Below are positions 8,098-15,962 of a stretch of DNA of 64,000 nucleotides, one piece after another (positions within the stretch are counted from its first letter, which is position 1; every line of letters starts with the position of its first letter). This DNA is from an uncultured Spirochaetales bacterium (GTDB taxonomy: Bacteria; Spirochaetota; Spirochaetia; Sphaerochaetales; Sphaerochaetaceae). The notes under the pieces are model-generated. The model was not told the DNA's origin and did not search any database. It saw only the letters and a list, made by a program, of their open reading frames with translations. Location of the stretch: contig CASENB010000018.1 of the NCBI GenBank assembly GCA_949289305.1, forward strand, positions 53,885 through 117,884. The letters run 5' to 3'. Position numbers and translations under genes: made by a program.

Positions 8098-8882
8098 TGA
8101 AAAAACTTATTAAATTATTATCAATTTTACTTATAGCAACATTGGTTTTATCTTCTTGCTCTAAAGAGGAGGAAGAGACCACTCTTCTTGATACTGTAAA
8201 GTCAAGAGGGCAGCTTTATATTGGAACCGAGGGGACATGGTCTCCATGGACGTTCCATGATGATGGCGGCGCATTAGTCGGTTTCGATGTCGAGGTTGCA
8301 ACTAGGATTGCAGAGATCATGGGGCTTGAGCCGGTGTTCTATGAAAGCGAATGGGACGGTCTTTTCGCCGGATTGAATTCTGCACGTTATGACATTGTTG
8401 CTAATGGCGTTGAAGTTACAGATGAAAGAGCGGAAGCTTATGACTTTTCAAATCCATATGCCTATATAAACACTGTAATCGTCGTTAGAAAGGACAACAA
8501 TGACATAAACAGTTTTGAAGATCTTGACGGAAAGAGCACGGCAAATACACTCTCTTCAACATATTCGCTATTGGCAGAGAGCTATGGAGCTAACGCAGTA
8601 GGAGTCGATTCTCTTGCTGATACTATTCTTTTAGTCGAACAGGGAAGGGTGGATGCAACGCTGAATGCAGATGTTTCCATCTATGATTATCTAAGGGTTC
8701 ATCCCGATGCTAATTTAAAGATTGTTGCTGAGACTGAAAACCCATCTATCGTATCAATTCCGGTAAGAAAGGGAGAAGAAGACTTCTTAGCTGAGATAAA
8801 TGCTGCGATCAAAGAACTTAGAGATAACGGAGAGCTCAGTGAGATTTCTATTAAATACTTTGGTTCTGATATCACGAATTGA
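8097..8882 (+). CDS. Amino-acid-binding lipoprotein of ABC transporter (SBP family 3)
   Basis: Extracytoplasmic substrate-binding protein for the permease gene it overlaps. It has a lipoprotein signal peptide (K-K then LLIATLVLSSC, with the acylated Cys near residue 21), then an acidic linker and the bilobal family-3 fold: GTEGTWSPWTF, GFDVEVATRIAE, and WDGLFAGLNSARYDIVANG. The arginine that contacts the ligand carboxylate in this family appears in VEVTDERAEAYDFS. Ligand: a polar amino acid or cystine; the sequence does not decide. The gene ends in front of a bidirectional terminator. Confidence 0.9.
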   Translation: MKKLIKLLSILLIATLVLSSCSKEEEETTLLDTVKSRGQLYIGTEGTWSPWTFHDDGGALVGFDVEVATRIAEIMGLEPVFYESEWDGLFAGLNSARYDIVANGVEVTDERAEAYDFSNPYAYINTVIVVRKDNNDINSFEDLDGKSTANTLSSTYSLLAESYGANAVGVDSLADTILLVEQGRVDATLNADVSIYDYLRVHPDANLKIVAETENPSIVSIPVRKGEEDFLAEINAAIKELRDNGELSEISIKYFGSDITN

Positions 8883-8911
8883 CATCTTGCCAAAAATCAT
8901 TTCTTAACCTC

Positions 8912-8953
8912 AAAAGAGGAGCTAAACCTTAAATCGTGAGCTCCTCTTTTTTT
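8912..8953. terminator. Bidirectional rho-independent terminator
   Basis: AAAAGAGGAGCT (8912-8923) and AGCTCCTCTTTT (8939-8950) form a 12-bp perfect stem with a 15-base loop, with T-runs on both strands. It separates two convergent genes, and the stop codon of the esterase gene lies within its T-run. Confidence 0.9.
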
Positions 8954-10016
8954 ACTCTGTTTTTGGCTTCTGCTCTTTTTCGTCTTTAATTTCAAGAGGA
9001 CTATGATGCAGTTTCGTCTCTCTTTTCAGACAGTCCTCGCAGATGAACTGTACGTTCTTAAGCGTTCTGCCAGAAACAAACTGTCTTATAGCGCATTCTC
9101 CTTCTTTCCTGCCCTCTGCATGACGATACATCATGAAACCATGAAACGCATTAGGAGCAGTAAATGCCTTGACTGGCGTTTCAGCCTTTTCTAGTTCCAT
9201 CGCATAAAGAAGCCCGTCGTCTAAGAGAGGATCAATTTCTGCTGTGATTATAAGGGCAGGAGCAAGCCTTGTCTTATCCTGAGAAAGAAGAGGGGAGAAC
9301 GCGGGGGACAGAATGTCTTTTGGTTCTCTCTGATAGTTTTCTATATAGTAGCTCAGGCGCTTTGCGTTGAGCATCGGAGTATCCTTCCTTTCTTCTAGTG
9401 ATAAAGTTCTCAGCCTTCCGTCCGTTATCGGATAGAGAAGAATCTGTCCGGCAAGCGACGGACCTTTTCGATCTCGTGCAAGAATTGCAACGACAGCAGC
9501 AAGATTTCCTCCCGCGCTGTCTCCCGCAACAAAGATTCTGTCAGGATCTATCTTCCAGTACTTTGTTCCTTCTGCAGCCCATAGCAGTGCATCGTAACAA
9601 TCTTCTACGGGAACAGGAAATTTGAATTTGGGCGATAATCTGTAATCGATGCTTAGTATGCAAGCTCCAGTCACATCAGCCAGATGGGACAGATACGCCT
9701 CATAAAATTCCATGTTTCCAAATGTCCATCCTCCGCCATGGTAATAGACTATTAGTGGAGAAAGTCCTGTGGGTGTCAGCTTAGGATTTGAAAAATAATA
9801 TCCCGTGATCACTCCTGAGGATACTGGAATTATATATGAGCTTGTTATTATATTCTTGGCCCTCTTTGGAAGGATGCTTAGAATCCTTCTGTTCAGGCTC
9901 TTGTTATTTATATCTTCTATTTCTTCAACAGAAGGTCGATCTTCTGAGCGGATGAAAAGTTCGTCAGAGACTTCCACGATTTTTCTCATCCTTCTAGAAA
10001 GCTTATATTCTGTCAT
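8952..10016 (-). CDS. Alpha/beta hydrolase, HSL-type esterase (Aes-like)
   Basis: A carboxylesterase of the hormone-sensitive-lipase group. YYHGGGWTFGN is the HGGG oxyanion-hole motif, GDSAGGNLAAV holds the nucleophilic serine, AEIDPLLDDG the acid, and NAFHGFMM the histidine, so the triad is complete. Expected substrates are short-chain acyl esters in the cytoplasm. I prefer the ATG at 10016 (354 residues), which has TAAAAT seven bases upstream and no ribosome binding site. An in-frame ATG at 10088 and a TTG at 10133 would extend it by 24 or 39 residues that look non-conserved. The C-terminus has a Cys-x2-Cys (QFICEDCLKRE) and a charged tail, unusual for the family. Confidence 0.85.
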   Translation of the reverse strand: MTEYKLSRRMRKIVEVSDELFIRSEDRPSVEEIEDINNKSLNRRILSILPKRAKNIITSSYIIPVSSGVITGYYFSNPKLTPTGLSPLIVYYHGGGWTFGNMEFYEAYLSHLADVTGACILSIDYRLSPKFKFPVPVEDCYDALLWAAEGTKYWKIDPDRIFVAGDSAGGNLAAVVAILARDRKGPSLAGQILLYPITDGRLRTLSLEERKDTPMLNAKRLSYYIENYQREPKDILSPAFSPLLSQDKTRLAPALIITAEIDPLLDDGLLYAMELEKAETPVKAFTAPNAFHGFMMYRHAEGRKEGECAIRQFVSGRTLKNVQFICEDCLKRETKLHHSPLEIKDEKEQKPKTE

Positions 10017-10249
10017 AATTAAGATTTTAGTTAATGTATTCCACTCTTTGCAACTAAAAGAGATGATAATAGGTGTTTTTTCGTCCATTTTTAATACAAG
10101 TTTCTTCAAAATTCTTATAAAGAATGTATGCAATAAAACATAAAAGGATTTTTACTGTCGCTTATGGTTATATAATATATACCATAGGTTATATAAGAAG
10201 AAAAATTGTAAATTTTTCTGTAAAAAGTTTAAAAATATGTAAAAAAAAT

Positions 10250-10278
10250 TTGCATTCTTCATCCTTACGTGCGATAAT
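10250..10278 (+). promoter_or_regulatory. Sigma-70-type promoter of a predicted small RNA
   Basis: TTGCAT (10250-10255), a 17-base spacer and GATAAT (10273-10278). Transcription would begin near 10285 and run into the terminator at 10358-10381. Confidence 0.55.
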
Positions 10279-10284
10279 TCAAAT

Positions 10285-10381
10285 TGTTCGAGATTGTACT
10301 GATTGTCCTAGCATACAAAGTATCGGACACCCCGTTTTTTTCGGGACAAGGAGGTTGCCGCTGATTTCAGCGGTTTTTTTA
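10285..10381 (+). ncRNA. Predicted small RNA with exposed SD-like linker
   Basis: The 305 bases between the esterase and lipoprotein genes hold no convincing protein gene but do hold a promoter, three hairpins and a terminator. Hairpin 1 pairs TGTCC (10304-10308) with GGACA (10325-10329), with an inner ATAC/GTAT stem. Hairpin 2 is CCCG (10331-10334), seven T, CGGG (10342-10345). Hairpin 3 is the terminator CCGCTGA/TCAGCGG (10358-10373) plus a T-run. The linker between hairpins 2 and 3 is exactly ACAAGGAGGTTG (10346-10357), a strong Shine-Dalgarno sequence with no start codon at a usable distance. TTGTCC at 10303 could also pair with GGACAA at 10344, so two folds are possible. It may be a free-standing RNA of about 97 nt, or a leader of the lipoprotein gene 58 bases downstream. 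Confidence 0.5.
10358..10381 (+). terminator. Rho-independent terminator
   Basis: CCGCTGA (10358-10364) and TCAGCGG (10367-10373) form a stem followed by a run of eight T. No protein-coding gene ends upstream on this strand, which argues that it ends a small RNA. Confidence 0.8.
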
Positions 10382-10438
10382 TGTTTTTTTATAAAATGTG
10401 TAACCAAAAATAAAATTTTTTGTTATTCCTATTTATAA

Positions 10439-11158
10439 ATGAAAAAAATATTTCTTCTTTTATTGATTTCACTGACGCTTTTTTCATGTAAGACTGCAGA
10501 TGATATTGCAAGCGTGGAAATAAGTGCATCTTCTGATGTCTTAATTCAAACAGAACCAAGTGAAAATAATCCTGTTATAACAGAGGAAGTTCAAATTGTG
10601 GAGCCTCCTGTGGAAGTTGTGACAGAAGATGCTGTTAGTGAAGAAGTTGCAGAAGAACCAGTAATTATTGATACGCCTGCAGAATCTCCAATTATTCAGG
10701 AGGAGAGCAGGCCTAAAGATATAGTCGAAGAGATAAGCGAGAGGATAGAGGGTGCTTACACTGAGGAAATTGTTTCTACTGAGGATCCTGTAATGGTAAA
10801 TGAGGCAGAAGAGATTGTTGAAAGTCCTCAAGAGCCTGTTGCTCCAGCTGAAGAGATTAATGTACCTGTAAATAATTATCCAAGCCAGAGTGTTCTTGAC
10901 CGCTATATTAGTGAAGATATTCTTTTCCTTTTTTATGAGTTGATTGCAATTGTAGTCATTTTTACGCTCTCAAGCGTTATAAGGAATAAGTTCGATAGGC
11001 CTCTTCCTTTGTCTATTGCAATTGTGCTTACCATTCTTTTTGTCGCAATACCTATAACAGTTTCCATGATAATCTCCGGATGGAAGACCGTATTGCTGTT
11101 GTATTTGTCTCTCTTTTTATGTCTTGCGGTGTTCAGATCGAAAGACAAGAGGATCTAA
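10439..11158 (+). CDS. Lipoprotein with acidic linker and C-terminal membrane helices
   Basis: A 239-residue protein I do not recognise. It starts with a lipoprotein signal (KKIFLLLLISLTLFSC, Cys at about 17). Residues ~25-145 are a low-complexity segment rich in Glu, Val, Pro and Ile. The last ~80 residues contain three likely membrane helices (LFYELIAIVVIFTL, IAIVLTILFVAIPITVSMII, TVLLLYLSLFLCLAVF). A protein anchored both by lipid and by helices is unusual. There is no ribosome binding site before the ATG. Its 3' end overlaps that of the convergent ROK gene by 4 bases. Confidence 0.7.
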   Translation: MKKIFLLLLISLTLFSCKTADDIASVEISASSDVLIQTEPSENNPVITEEVQIVEPPVEVVTEDAVSEEVAEEPVIIDTPAESPIIQEESRPKDIVEEISERIEGAYTEEIVSTEDPVMVNEAEEIVESPQEPVAPAEEINVPVNNYPSQSVLDRYISEDILFLFYELIAIVVIFTLSSVIRNKFDRPLPLSIAIVLTILFVAIPITVSMIISGWKTVLLLYLSLFLCLAVFRSKDKRI

Positions 11159-12264
11159 TAGTTTTCGATTTTCTTTAAAGCCTCTAAAAGTTCCTTCTTA
11201 TAAAAGAAGCGATCTAATGCTTTCAGGCAGGTTCCTTCAATTATCGCATTGTCTCCTGCAACGCTCTTAAAAACTAAAAAGTCGTCTTTGTAAATCGGAA
11301 GTTTTGAAATCGTTAGATTGTTAAGCCTAGCATAGTACTCATCTTTTAAATCAGAGTATTCTCCAAAGAGCATTGCGTTTTTTGCTCCATAGGAGTTTGC
11401 ACTGACTGCTATGGCAGAAGACAATGGTTCTAGTGCCTCAAATATGATTTTGCTCTCGTCCTCTCTTCTTAATATCTCTTTTGCGCTTAGATTCGCCCTG
11501 TACTGCCTTTTGAATGCATCTCCGGAAAAAACAGCGTCTATACATCCGCTTCTCTGGCAAAAACATATTGGACTGTCAGTAACTTTTATATGAGCAAAAT
11601 CTGTGCTTACGATCCCATTGTAATATGAGCTTAAGTGCTCGCTTGCCATGATAAAAAGCATATCCTTTAAGTCGCTTGAGCATCTTTTCTGCTCGGCAAT
11701 TACTTGAGCTTCGATATTATCAATGGCGATTGTTGGAAAATTAAGAACTTTATCAAGCCTGCAATCGTTATTTGATGCGATGGCTGCTCCATAGATTCTA
11801 ACGCCATCTCCTTTAAGCATCCTTGAAAGAGAATCAGAAAGATTTTTTTCTGTCTCTTCTTCGCTTTCTCCTTTTGCAAAACGTTCTAGACGGAGAATCT
11901 TGCCTTTTAAATCGCTGAGTGCTATAAGACATCCCTTTTCCTTTATCGCAAGTGCTATTACTTTGCCGCTTTTTACATCTATGTCAAGAAGCGTTGAGGG
12001 ACGTCCTGAAGGAAGGGAGAGCAGTCCGCACTCCTTTACAAGCCCCTCTTTTATAAGGCTGTCTACGATTTCTGATATGGAGACTTTATTAATTAACAGC
12101 TCCCTTGAGAGCTCTGCACGGCTTACATTCTTGTTCTCTCTTATGAAAGAGAGTACTTTCAGTTTGTTTATTAGCCTTGCGTTATCGGGTCTTGAAAAGT
12201 CCATGAAAGAAGGATAACAGATTTGTTTTTGCTTTTCTACGTTCAGCATTGCCGATTTTCTCAT
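11155..12264 (-). CDS. ROK-family transcriptional regulator
   Basis: A NagC/XylR-type regulator of 369 residues. The N-terminal winged helix shows LKVLSFIRENKNVSRAELSR and then the recognition segment VSISEIVDSLIKEGLV, followed by SGRPSTLLDID, the standard linker into the ROK domain. The zinc motif CFCQRSGCID (family consensus C-x-C-G-x-x-G-C-x-E) is present with a Gly-to-Gln change. The kinase ATP motif DxGxT is absent, as expected for a repressor rather than a sugar kinase. The exact start is uncertain: ATG codons at 12264, 12249 and 12204 are in frame and none has a good ribosome binding site. It is divergent from htpG with only 33 bases between, so the promoters must overlap. Confidence 0.85.
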   Translation of the reverse strand: MRKSAMLNVEKQKQICYPSFMDFSRPDNARLINKLKVLSFIRENKNVSRAELSRELLINKVSISEIVDSLIKEGLVKECGLLSLPSGRPSTLLDIDVKSGKVIALAIKEKGCLIALSDLKGKILRLERFAKGESEEETEKNLSDSLSRMLKGDGVRIYGAAIASNNDCRLDKVLNFPTIAIDNIEAQVIAEQKRCSSDLKDMLFIMASEHLSSYYNGIVSTDFAHIKVTDSPICFCQRSGCIDAVFSGDAFKRQYRANLSAKEILRREDESKIIFEALEPLSSAIAVSANSYGAKNAMLFGEYSDLKDEYYARLNNLTISKLPIYKDDFLVFKSVAGDNAIIEGTCLKALDRFFYKKELLEALKKIENY

Positions 12265-12297
12265 ACATTATTAATTTAAAAACGGTGAGGTGATATC

Positions 12298-14169
12298 ATG
12301 GCAACAAAAAAATTTAAAACTGAAGTCACCGATTTACTTCAGCTTATCATTCATTCCCTTTATTCAAACAGGGAGATTTTCTTGAGAGAGCTTATCTCAA
12401 ACGCATCGGATGCGATAGATAAACTTAAGTACCTTTCTTTAATCGATGGGGATCTCAAAGGATACGAATTCAATCCTAGAATCGACCTGTCTTTCACAGA
12501 AGACGGTAAGAGAACGTTAACGATTAAAGATAACGGAATCGGAATGGACGAGGATGATTTGAACAACAACCTCGGTACGATCGCGTCTAGCGGTACAAAG
12601 AAGTTCTTAGCTGAGCTTAGCGATGATCAGAAGAAAAATAGCAATCTCATCGGACAGTTTGGTGTCGGTTTCTACTCCGCTTTTATGGTTGCCGATAAGA
12701 TTGAAGTCATTTCTAAGAAAGCCGGTATTGATAAGGCATATAAGTGGACAAGCGACGGGAAGAACAGTTATGAGATAACAGAGGCAGAGAGAGACGAGCA
12801 GGGAACTACAATTATTCTGCACCTTAACGAGGATGGATCTACTTTTGCAAATCGTTATGAAATAGAGAGTCTTGTAAAGAAGTACTCGGATCATATCGCA
12901 TATCCTATCTATCTTGAGTATGACAAGGTAAATTACAATTACGAGAAGAAGGATGAGAAAGGAGAGCCTGAAAAGACTAGTGAACATGTTGTAGAGCAGA
13001 TTAACTCATGTTCAGCTCTCTGGAGAAGAAGCAAGAGCGAGATAAAGGATGAAGAGTACAAGGAATTCTACAAGAACAACTATTATGACTCTGAAGATCC
13101 GCTTTTCTACGTTCATACAAAGGCAGAGGGAGCTAACGAGTATGTGACGCTTTTCTATATTCCTCAGAAAGCTCCTTTCGATATGAACTATGCTGATTAC
13201 CGTCCAGGCGTCAAGCTATATGTGAAGAGAGTCTATATTACAGATGACGACAAGACTCTTCTTCCTTCTTATTTACGTTTTGTCCGTGGCATAATCGACA
13301 GCGAGGATCTCCCTCTTAACGTATCAAGGGAAATCTTGCAGGAAAACAGGGTTATGGCATCTATCAGAAACGGCTCTGTAAAGAAGCTCCTTAGCGAGTT
13401 CAAGAAGATGAGCGAGAATAATCCTGAGATGTATGATAAATTTATCGAACAGTACAACAGGCCACTGAAAGAGGGGCTCTACAGCGATTATTCAAACCGT
13501 GATGCGCTTCTTGATCTTGTAAGATACCACAGCTCAAGCGAACCAGGCTATGTAAGCTTTAAGAGTTATAAGGAGAGGATGAAAGAGGGGCAGAAGGCCA
13601 TCTACTATATAACAGGCGGAAAGGAAGAGACTCTTAAGGCATATCCTCTTCTTGAAGCATATAAGAAGAAAGGGTATGAGGTCCTCATAATGGATGACGA
13701 TATCGACGAGATCGTTATCTCGACAGTATCCGAATATGATGGAACGCCATTGAAAGCTATCAACAAGGCGGGAGCTATGGACGACCTTAAGGAAGAGGGA
13801 GAGAAGACAGAAGAGAACAGCGCCCTTGTAGAGAAGATCAAGAAAGCTCTTGGCGATAAGGTTAAAGATGTAAGACTTTCAAGTCGTCTAGTTGATACTC
13901 CTGCTGTAGTTGTGAGCGATGATAACGATCCAAGTTCTCAGATGCAGAAGATCTTAAAGCAGATGGGCGGATCTGATATGGATATAAAGCCTATTTTGGA
14001 GGTCAACGCATCTTCTCCAATCATAAAAAAGATAGAAGAGAGCAGCGATGAGGAGTATGTGAAGAAACTTTCTTCCGTCGTTCTTTCAAGTGCGTTCATC
14101 CAGGAAGGCATAATGCCAGAAGATCCTGCGGTTTTTGCTAAGACGCTTAATGAACTTCTTGCAAAATAG
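12298..14169 (+). CDS. htpG: Chaperone HtpG (bacterial Hsp90)
   Basis: ATP-dependent cytoplasmic chaperone of 623 residues. The GHKL ATPase domain is complete: LYSNREIFLRELISNASDAIDKL, DNGIGM, GTIASSGTK and GQFGVGFYSAFMVA. The middle domain has YVKRVYITDD, LRFVRGIIDSEDLPLNVSRE, with the conserved catalytic arginine region. The C-terminal dimerisation domain follows. The ribosome binding site GAGGTG sits just upstream of the ATG. It is followed after 24 bases by mscS, likely in the same transcript. Confidence 0.97.
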   Translation: MATKKFKTEVTDLLQLIIHSLYSNREIFLRELISNASDAIDKLKYLSLIDGDLKGYEFNPRIDLSFTEDGKRTLTIKDNGIGMDEDDLNNNLGTIASSGTKKFLAELSDDQKKNSNLIGQFGVGFYSAFMVADKIEVISKKAGIDKAYKWTSDGKNSYEITEAERDEQGTTIILHLNEDGSTFANRYEIESLVKKYSDHIAYPIYLEYDKVNYNYEKKDEKGEPEKTSEHVVEQINSCSALWRRSKSEIKDEEYKEFYKNNYYDSEDPLFYVHTKAEGANEYVTLFYIPQKAPFDMNYADYRPGVKLYVKRVYITDDDKTLLPSYLRFVRGIIDSEDLPLNVSREILQENRVMASIRNGSVKKLLSEFKKMSENNPEMYDKFIEQYNRPLKEGLYSDYSNRDALLDLVRYHSSSEPGYVSFKSYKERMKEGQKAIYYITGGKEETLKAYPLLEAYKKKGYEVLIMDDDIDEIVISTVSEYDGTPLKAINKAGAMDDLKEEGEKTEENSALVEKIKKALGDKVKDVRLSSRLVDTPAVVVSDDNDPSSQMQKILKQMGGSDMDIKPILEVNASSPIIKKIEESSDEEYVKKLSSVVLSSAFIQEGIMPEDPAVFAKTLNELLAK

Positions 14170-14193
14170 TATTTCATGGTTTAGCTTTATCTT

Positions 14194-15039
14194 ATGGAAG
14201 AGACAGTAACTATAAACCCAGAAGAGGCAAAGGGGCTGCTAGAGAACATAGTAGCCTACTTTGACCCTGAAAAAATGCTTCTTAGATTGATTGTCGCTGC
14301 GATTATTATCGTTGTCGCAATGATAGCAACGAAGATTGTGTCTAAGTTCTTTAAGAATCTTTTAAATCATAACAAGATATCTTCGATATTCGCCACATTG
14401 ATGCGTAAGACAATTAAAGCGATCATATGGGCTATTGCGGCAATTGCAATTCTTCAGGATTTCGGAATTAATTTAACGCCTGTTATCGCAGGGCTCGGAA
14501 TTTCAGGCGTCGTATTAGGCCTTGCCCTTCAAGAGACCATTGCAAGCTTCTTCTCCGGCCTTATAATAGCTGTTAAAAAGCCTTTTGAGATCGGTGACTA
14601 TGTCACAATCGATGGAACGGGCGGGACGGTCAGAAGTATGGATATGATGGGAATAACGCTGACGACGCCGGATAATAAAATGATTACCATGAGTAATAAG
14701 AACGTATGGGGAAGCGTTATAATAAATACTTCAGCACTTGATGTCAGAAGAGTTGATATGACGGTCTCTGTAAGTTATGAATCAGACTACGAAAAGGCTA
14801 GGGAAGTCATCTCAGAACTTCTTTCCTCTTATCCGGAAGTGTTAAATGATCCAGCCCCAACGATCGAGGTTAACATGCTGTCTGCCTCCAGCGTCGATTT
14901 CATCGTCAGACCATGGACCAAGAACTCTGACTATTGGACCGTCTATTGGAAGTTCCAAAGGGAGATCGTACCGGCTCTTAGTGCAAAAGGCATTGAAGTG
15001 CCGTATAACAAACTCGATATTACCGTCAAAAAAGACTGA
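14194..15039 (+). CDS. mscS: Small-conductance mechanosensitive channel (MscS family)
   Basis: Inner-membrane tension-gated channel that releases solutes on osmotic downshock. It has an N-terminal helix, a helix at about residues 28-48 (LIVAAIIIVVAMIATKIV), another at 68-90, and the pore helix TM3 with the Gly/Ala-rich face (AGLGISGVVLGLALQETIASFFSGL). The beta domain (FEIGDYVTIDGTGGTV) and the alpha/beta C-terminal vestibule follow. At 281 residues it is the E. coli size class. No clear ribosome binding site precedes the ATG. Convergent with rlmE; the two stop codons touch. Confidence 0.93.
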   Translation: MEETVTINPEEAKGLLENIVAYFDPEKMLLRLIVAAIIIVVAMIATKIVSKFFKNLLNHNKISSIFATLMRKTIKAIIWAIAAIAILQDFGINLTPVIAGLGISGVVLGLALQETIASFFSGLIIAVKKPFEIGDYVTIDGTGGTVRSMDMMGITLTTPDNKMITMSNKNVWGSVIINTSALDVRRVDMTVSVSYESDYEKAREVISELLSSYPEVLNDPAPTIEVNMLSASSVDFIVRPWTKNSDYWTVYWKFQREIVPALSAKGIEVPYNKLDITVKKD

Positions 15040-15639
15040 TTATTTCTTCTTAAGCCCGATAAGAAATATTTCAAAACTATCATCGCGAGAAGCCTTCGGT
15101 TTGAAGGCTTTTGCTTTTTCAAACAGGCATCTCATTTCCTTTAGCAGTTCTGCATCTCCGCCTCCCTGAAAGATCTTTATTACTAGGTTCCCTCCGACTT
15201 TCAATTGCTCTAGTGCAAGACGCAGTACTTCTTCTGCAAGACGTTCACTTCGTGATGTGTCTACAGTCCTGTTTCCTGTCGTCATAGGAGCTGCATCGCT
15301 TATTATGGTGTCATATGGACCAAGCTCTGTAAGACGCGCTCTGATTTCAGGAGAAAACGCATCTCCTGTGATTTCAATTACCGTTGAAGGCACTGGATCT
15401 AGCGAAAGCGGATTGAGATCGCACGATACGATTCTGCCTTTTCCTTTTATCAGCTCCCTATGCGTGAACAGCGTCCATGAGCCAGGAGCGGCTCCTACGT
15501 CAAGAACGCTGTCGCCAGGTTTTATAAGCTTGTCTTTTTCATTTATCTCCTGAAGCTTGTAGACGCTTCTTGCCGGATATCCCTCTTTGTGAGCTTTAGC
15601 CGTATATGAGTCTGCTTTATCTCTTCTTGAATGTGCCAT
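15040..15639 (-). CDS. rlmE: 23S rRNA 2'-O-ribose U2552 methyltransferase (RrmJ/FtsJ)
   Basis: SAM-dependent methyltransferase for U2552 in the A loop of 23S rRNA, a late step in 50S assembly. Motif I is VLDVGAAPGSWTL (residues about 45-57); the K-D-K-E tetrad is represented by the lysine in RSVYKLQE, the aspartate in ISDAAP, the lysine in VIKIFQGG and a C-terminal glutamate. At 199 residues it is typical. No ribosome binding site is seen; TAATAT lies exactly six bases before the ATG, suggesting a leaderless mRNA. The predicted sRNA terminator ends about 24 bases upstream. Confidence 0.93.
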   Translation of the reverse strand: MAHSRRDKADSYTAKAHKEGYPARSVYKLQEINEKDKLIKPGDSVLDVGAAPGSWTLFTHRELIKGKGRIVSCDLNPLSLDPVPSTVIEITGDAFSPEIRARLTELGPYDTIISDAAPMTTGNRTVDTSRSERLAEEVLRLALEQLKVGGNLVIKIFQGGGDAELLKEMRCLFEKAKAFKPKASRDDSFEIFLIGLKKK

Positions 15640-15662
15640 GAGAAAATATTAGACGATATTTG

Positions 15663-15714
15663 AAAAAAAAACAGCACCGCCGACTTAAGGATGGGAGAGA
15701 GTGCCGACGATGCT
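15663..15714 (-). terminator. Terminator of predicted sRNA A
   Basis: On the minus strand, AGCATCGTCGGC (15714-15703) pairs with GTCGGCGGTGCT (15684-15673) in a 12-bp stem with three G.U pairs, followed by one G and a run of nine T (15671-15663). Confidence 0.8.
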
Positions 15715-15769
15715 CATTCTAATTTGTTTTTCACACATATTTACAAGGAGGTGAAAAAACTGTTGCTCT
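15663..15769 (-). ncRNA. Predicted sigma-54-dependent small RNA A, anti-SD (CCUCC) type
   Basis: The -24/-12 promoter at 15779-15796 predicts a start near 15769. The RNA would begin AGAGCAACAG, carry a hairpin whose stem is GUUUUUUCAC (15760-15751) with GUGAAAAAC (15734-15726), show CUCCUUGUAA in the loop, and end in the terminator at 15663-15714, about 107 nt in all. CCUCC in a loop is typical of sRNAs that pair with Shine-Dalgarno sequences. A second, related unit lies directly upstream (15876-15953); the two share the 5' ~25 bases. No open frame of credible length and ribosome binding site exists in it. Confidence 0.7.
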
Positions 15770-15778
15770 ATTTCTTTA

Positions 15779-15796
15779 TAGCAAAAAGCGTGCCAA
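15779..15796 (-). promoter_or_regulatory. Sigma-54 (-24/-12) promoter of sRNA A
   Basis: On the minus strand the sequence is TTGGCACGCTTTTTGCTA. The invariant GG and GC are separated by exactly 10 bases, and it matches TGGCAC-N5-TTGCT at every consensus position. Confidence 0.8.
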
Positions 15797-15838
15797 GTCA
15801 TAAAAATGATTAAAATTGCGGAATAATAGAAAAAATAG

Positions 15839-15855
15839 TGTGAAATTTCTTCACA
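15839..15855. promoter_or_regulatory. Palindrome TGTGAA-N5-TTCACA upstream of sRNA A promoter
   Basis: A perfect 6-bp inverted repeat with a 5-base centre, about 70-85 bases upstream of the predicted sRNA A start. That is where enhancer-binding activators of sigma-54 promoters bind. The half sites also resemble Rex and CRP sites, but the spacing is one base longer than either consensus. Confidence 0.4.
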
Positions 15856-15875
15856 GTGCGTAATTTTTGCAGACA

Positions 15876-15906
15876 ATAAAAATGGCACCCATCTGATTAG
15901 AGTGCC
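15876..15906 (-). terminator. Terminator of predicted sRNA B
   Basis: On the minus strand GGCACTC (15906-15900) pairs with GGGTGCC (15890-15884) with one G.U pair, followed by ATTTTTATT. Confidence 0.65.
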
Positions 15907-15953
15907 GAAAAATGCTAAAAAAAGGAGGTTGAAAAAAACTGTTTGCTCTGTTA
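15876..15953 (-). ncRNA. Predicted sigma-54-dependent small RNA B, anti-SD (CCUCC) type
   Basis: A paralogue of sRNA A in tandem upstream of it. The -24/-12 promoter at 15963-15980 predicts a start near 15953. The RNA shares with A the core AGAGCAA(A)CAG-U(n)-CA(A)CCUCCUU (15949-15922), then a short U-rich stretch and the terminator, about 78 nt. Between the two units there is little similarity beyond the promoter, the core and the terminator, which points to selection on exactly those parts. Confidence 0.65.
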
Positions 15954-15962
15954 CTACATCTC

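Noticed and set aside
10124..10438. A 104-codon plus-strand open frame before the lipoprotein gene
   Set aside because: It reads through a promoter, three hairpins and a terminator and has no recognisable domain or ribosome binding site.
15839..15855. A Rex or CRP operator
   Set aside because: Half sites match but the centre is one base too long for either consensus, so I list it only as a palindrome.
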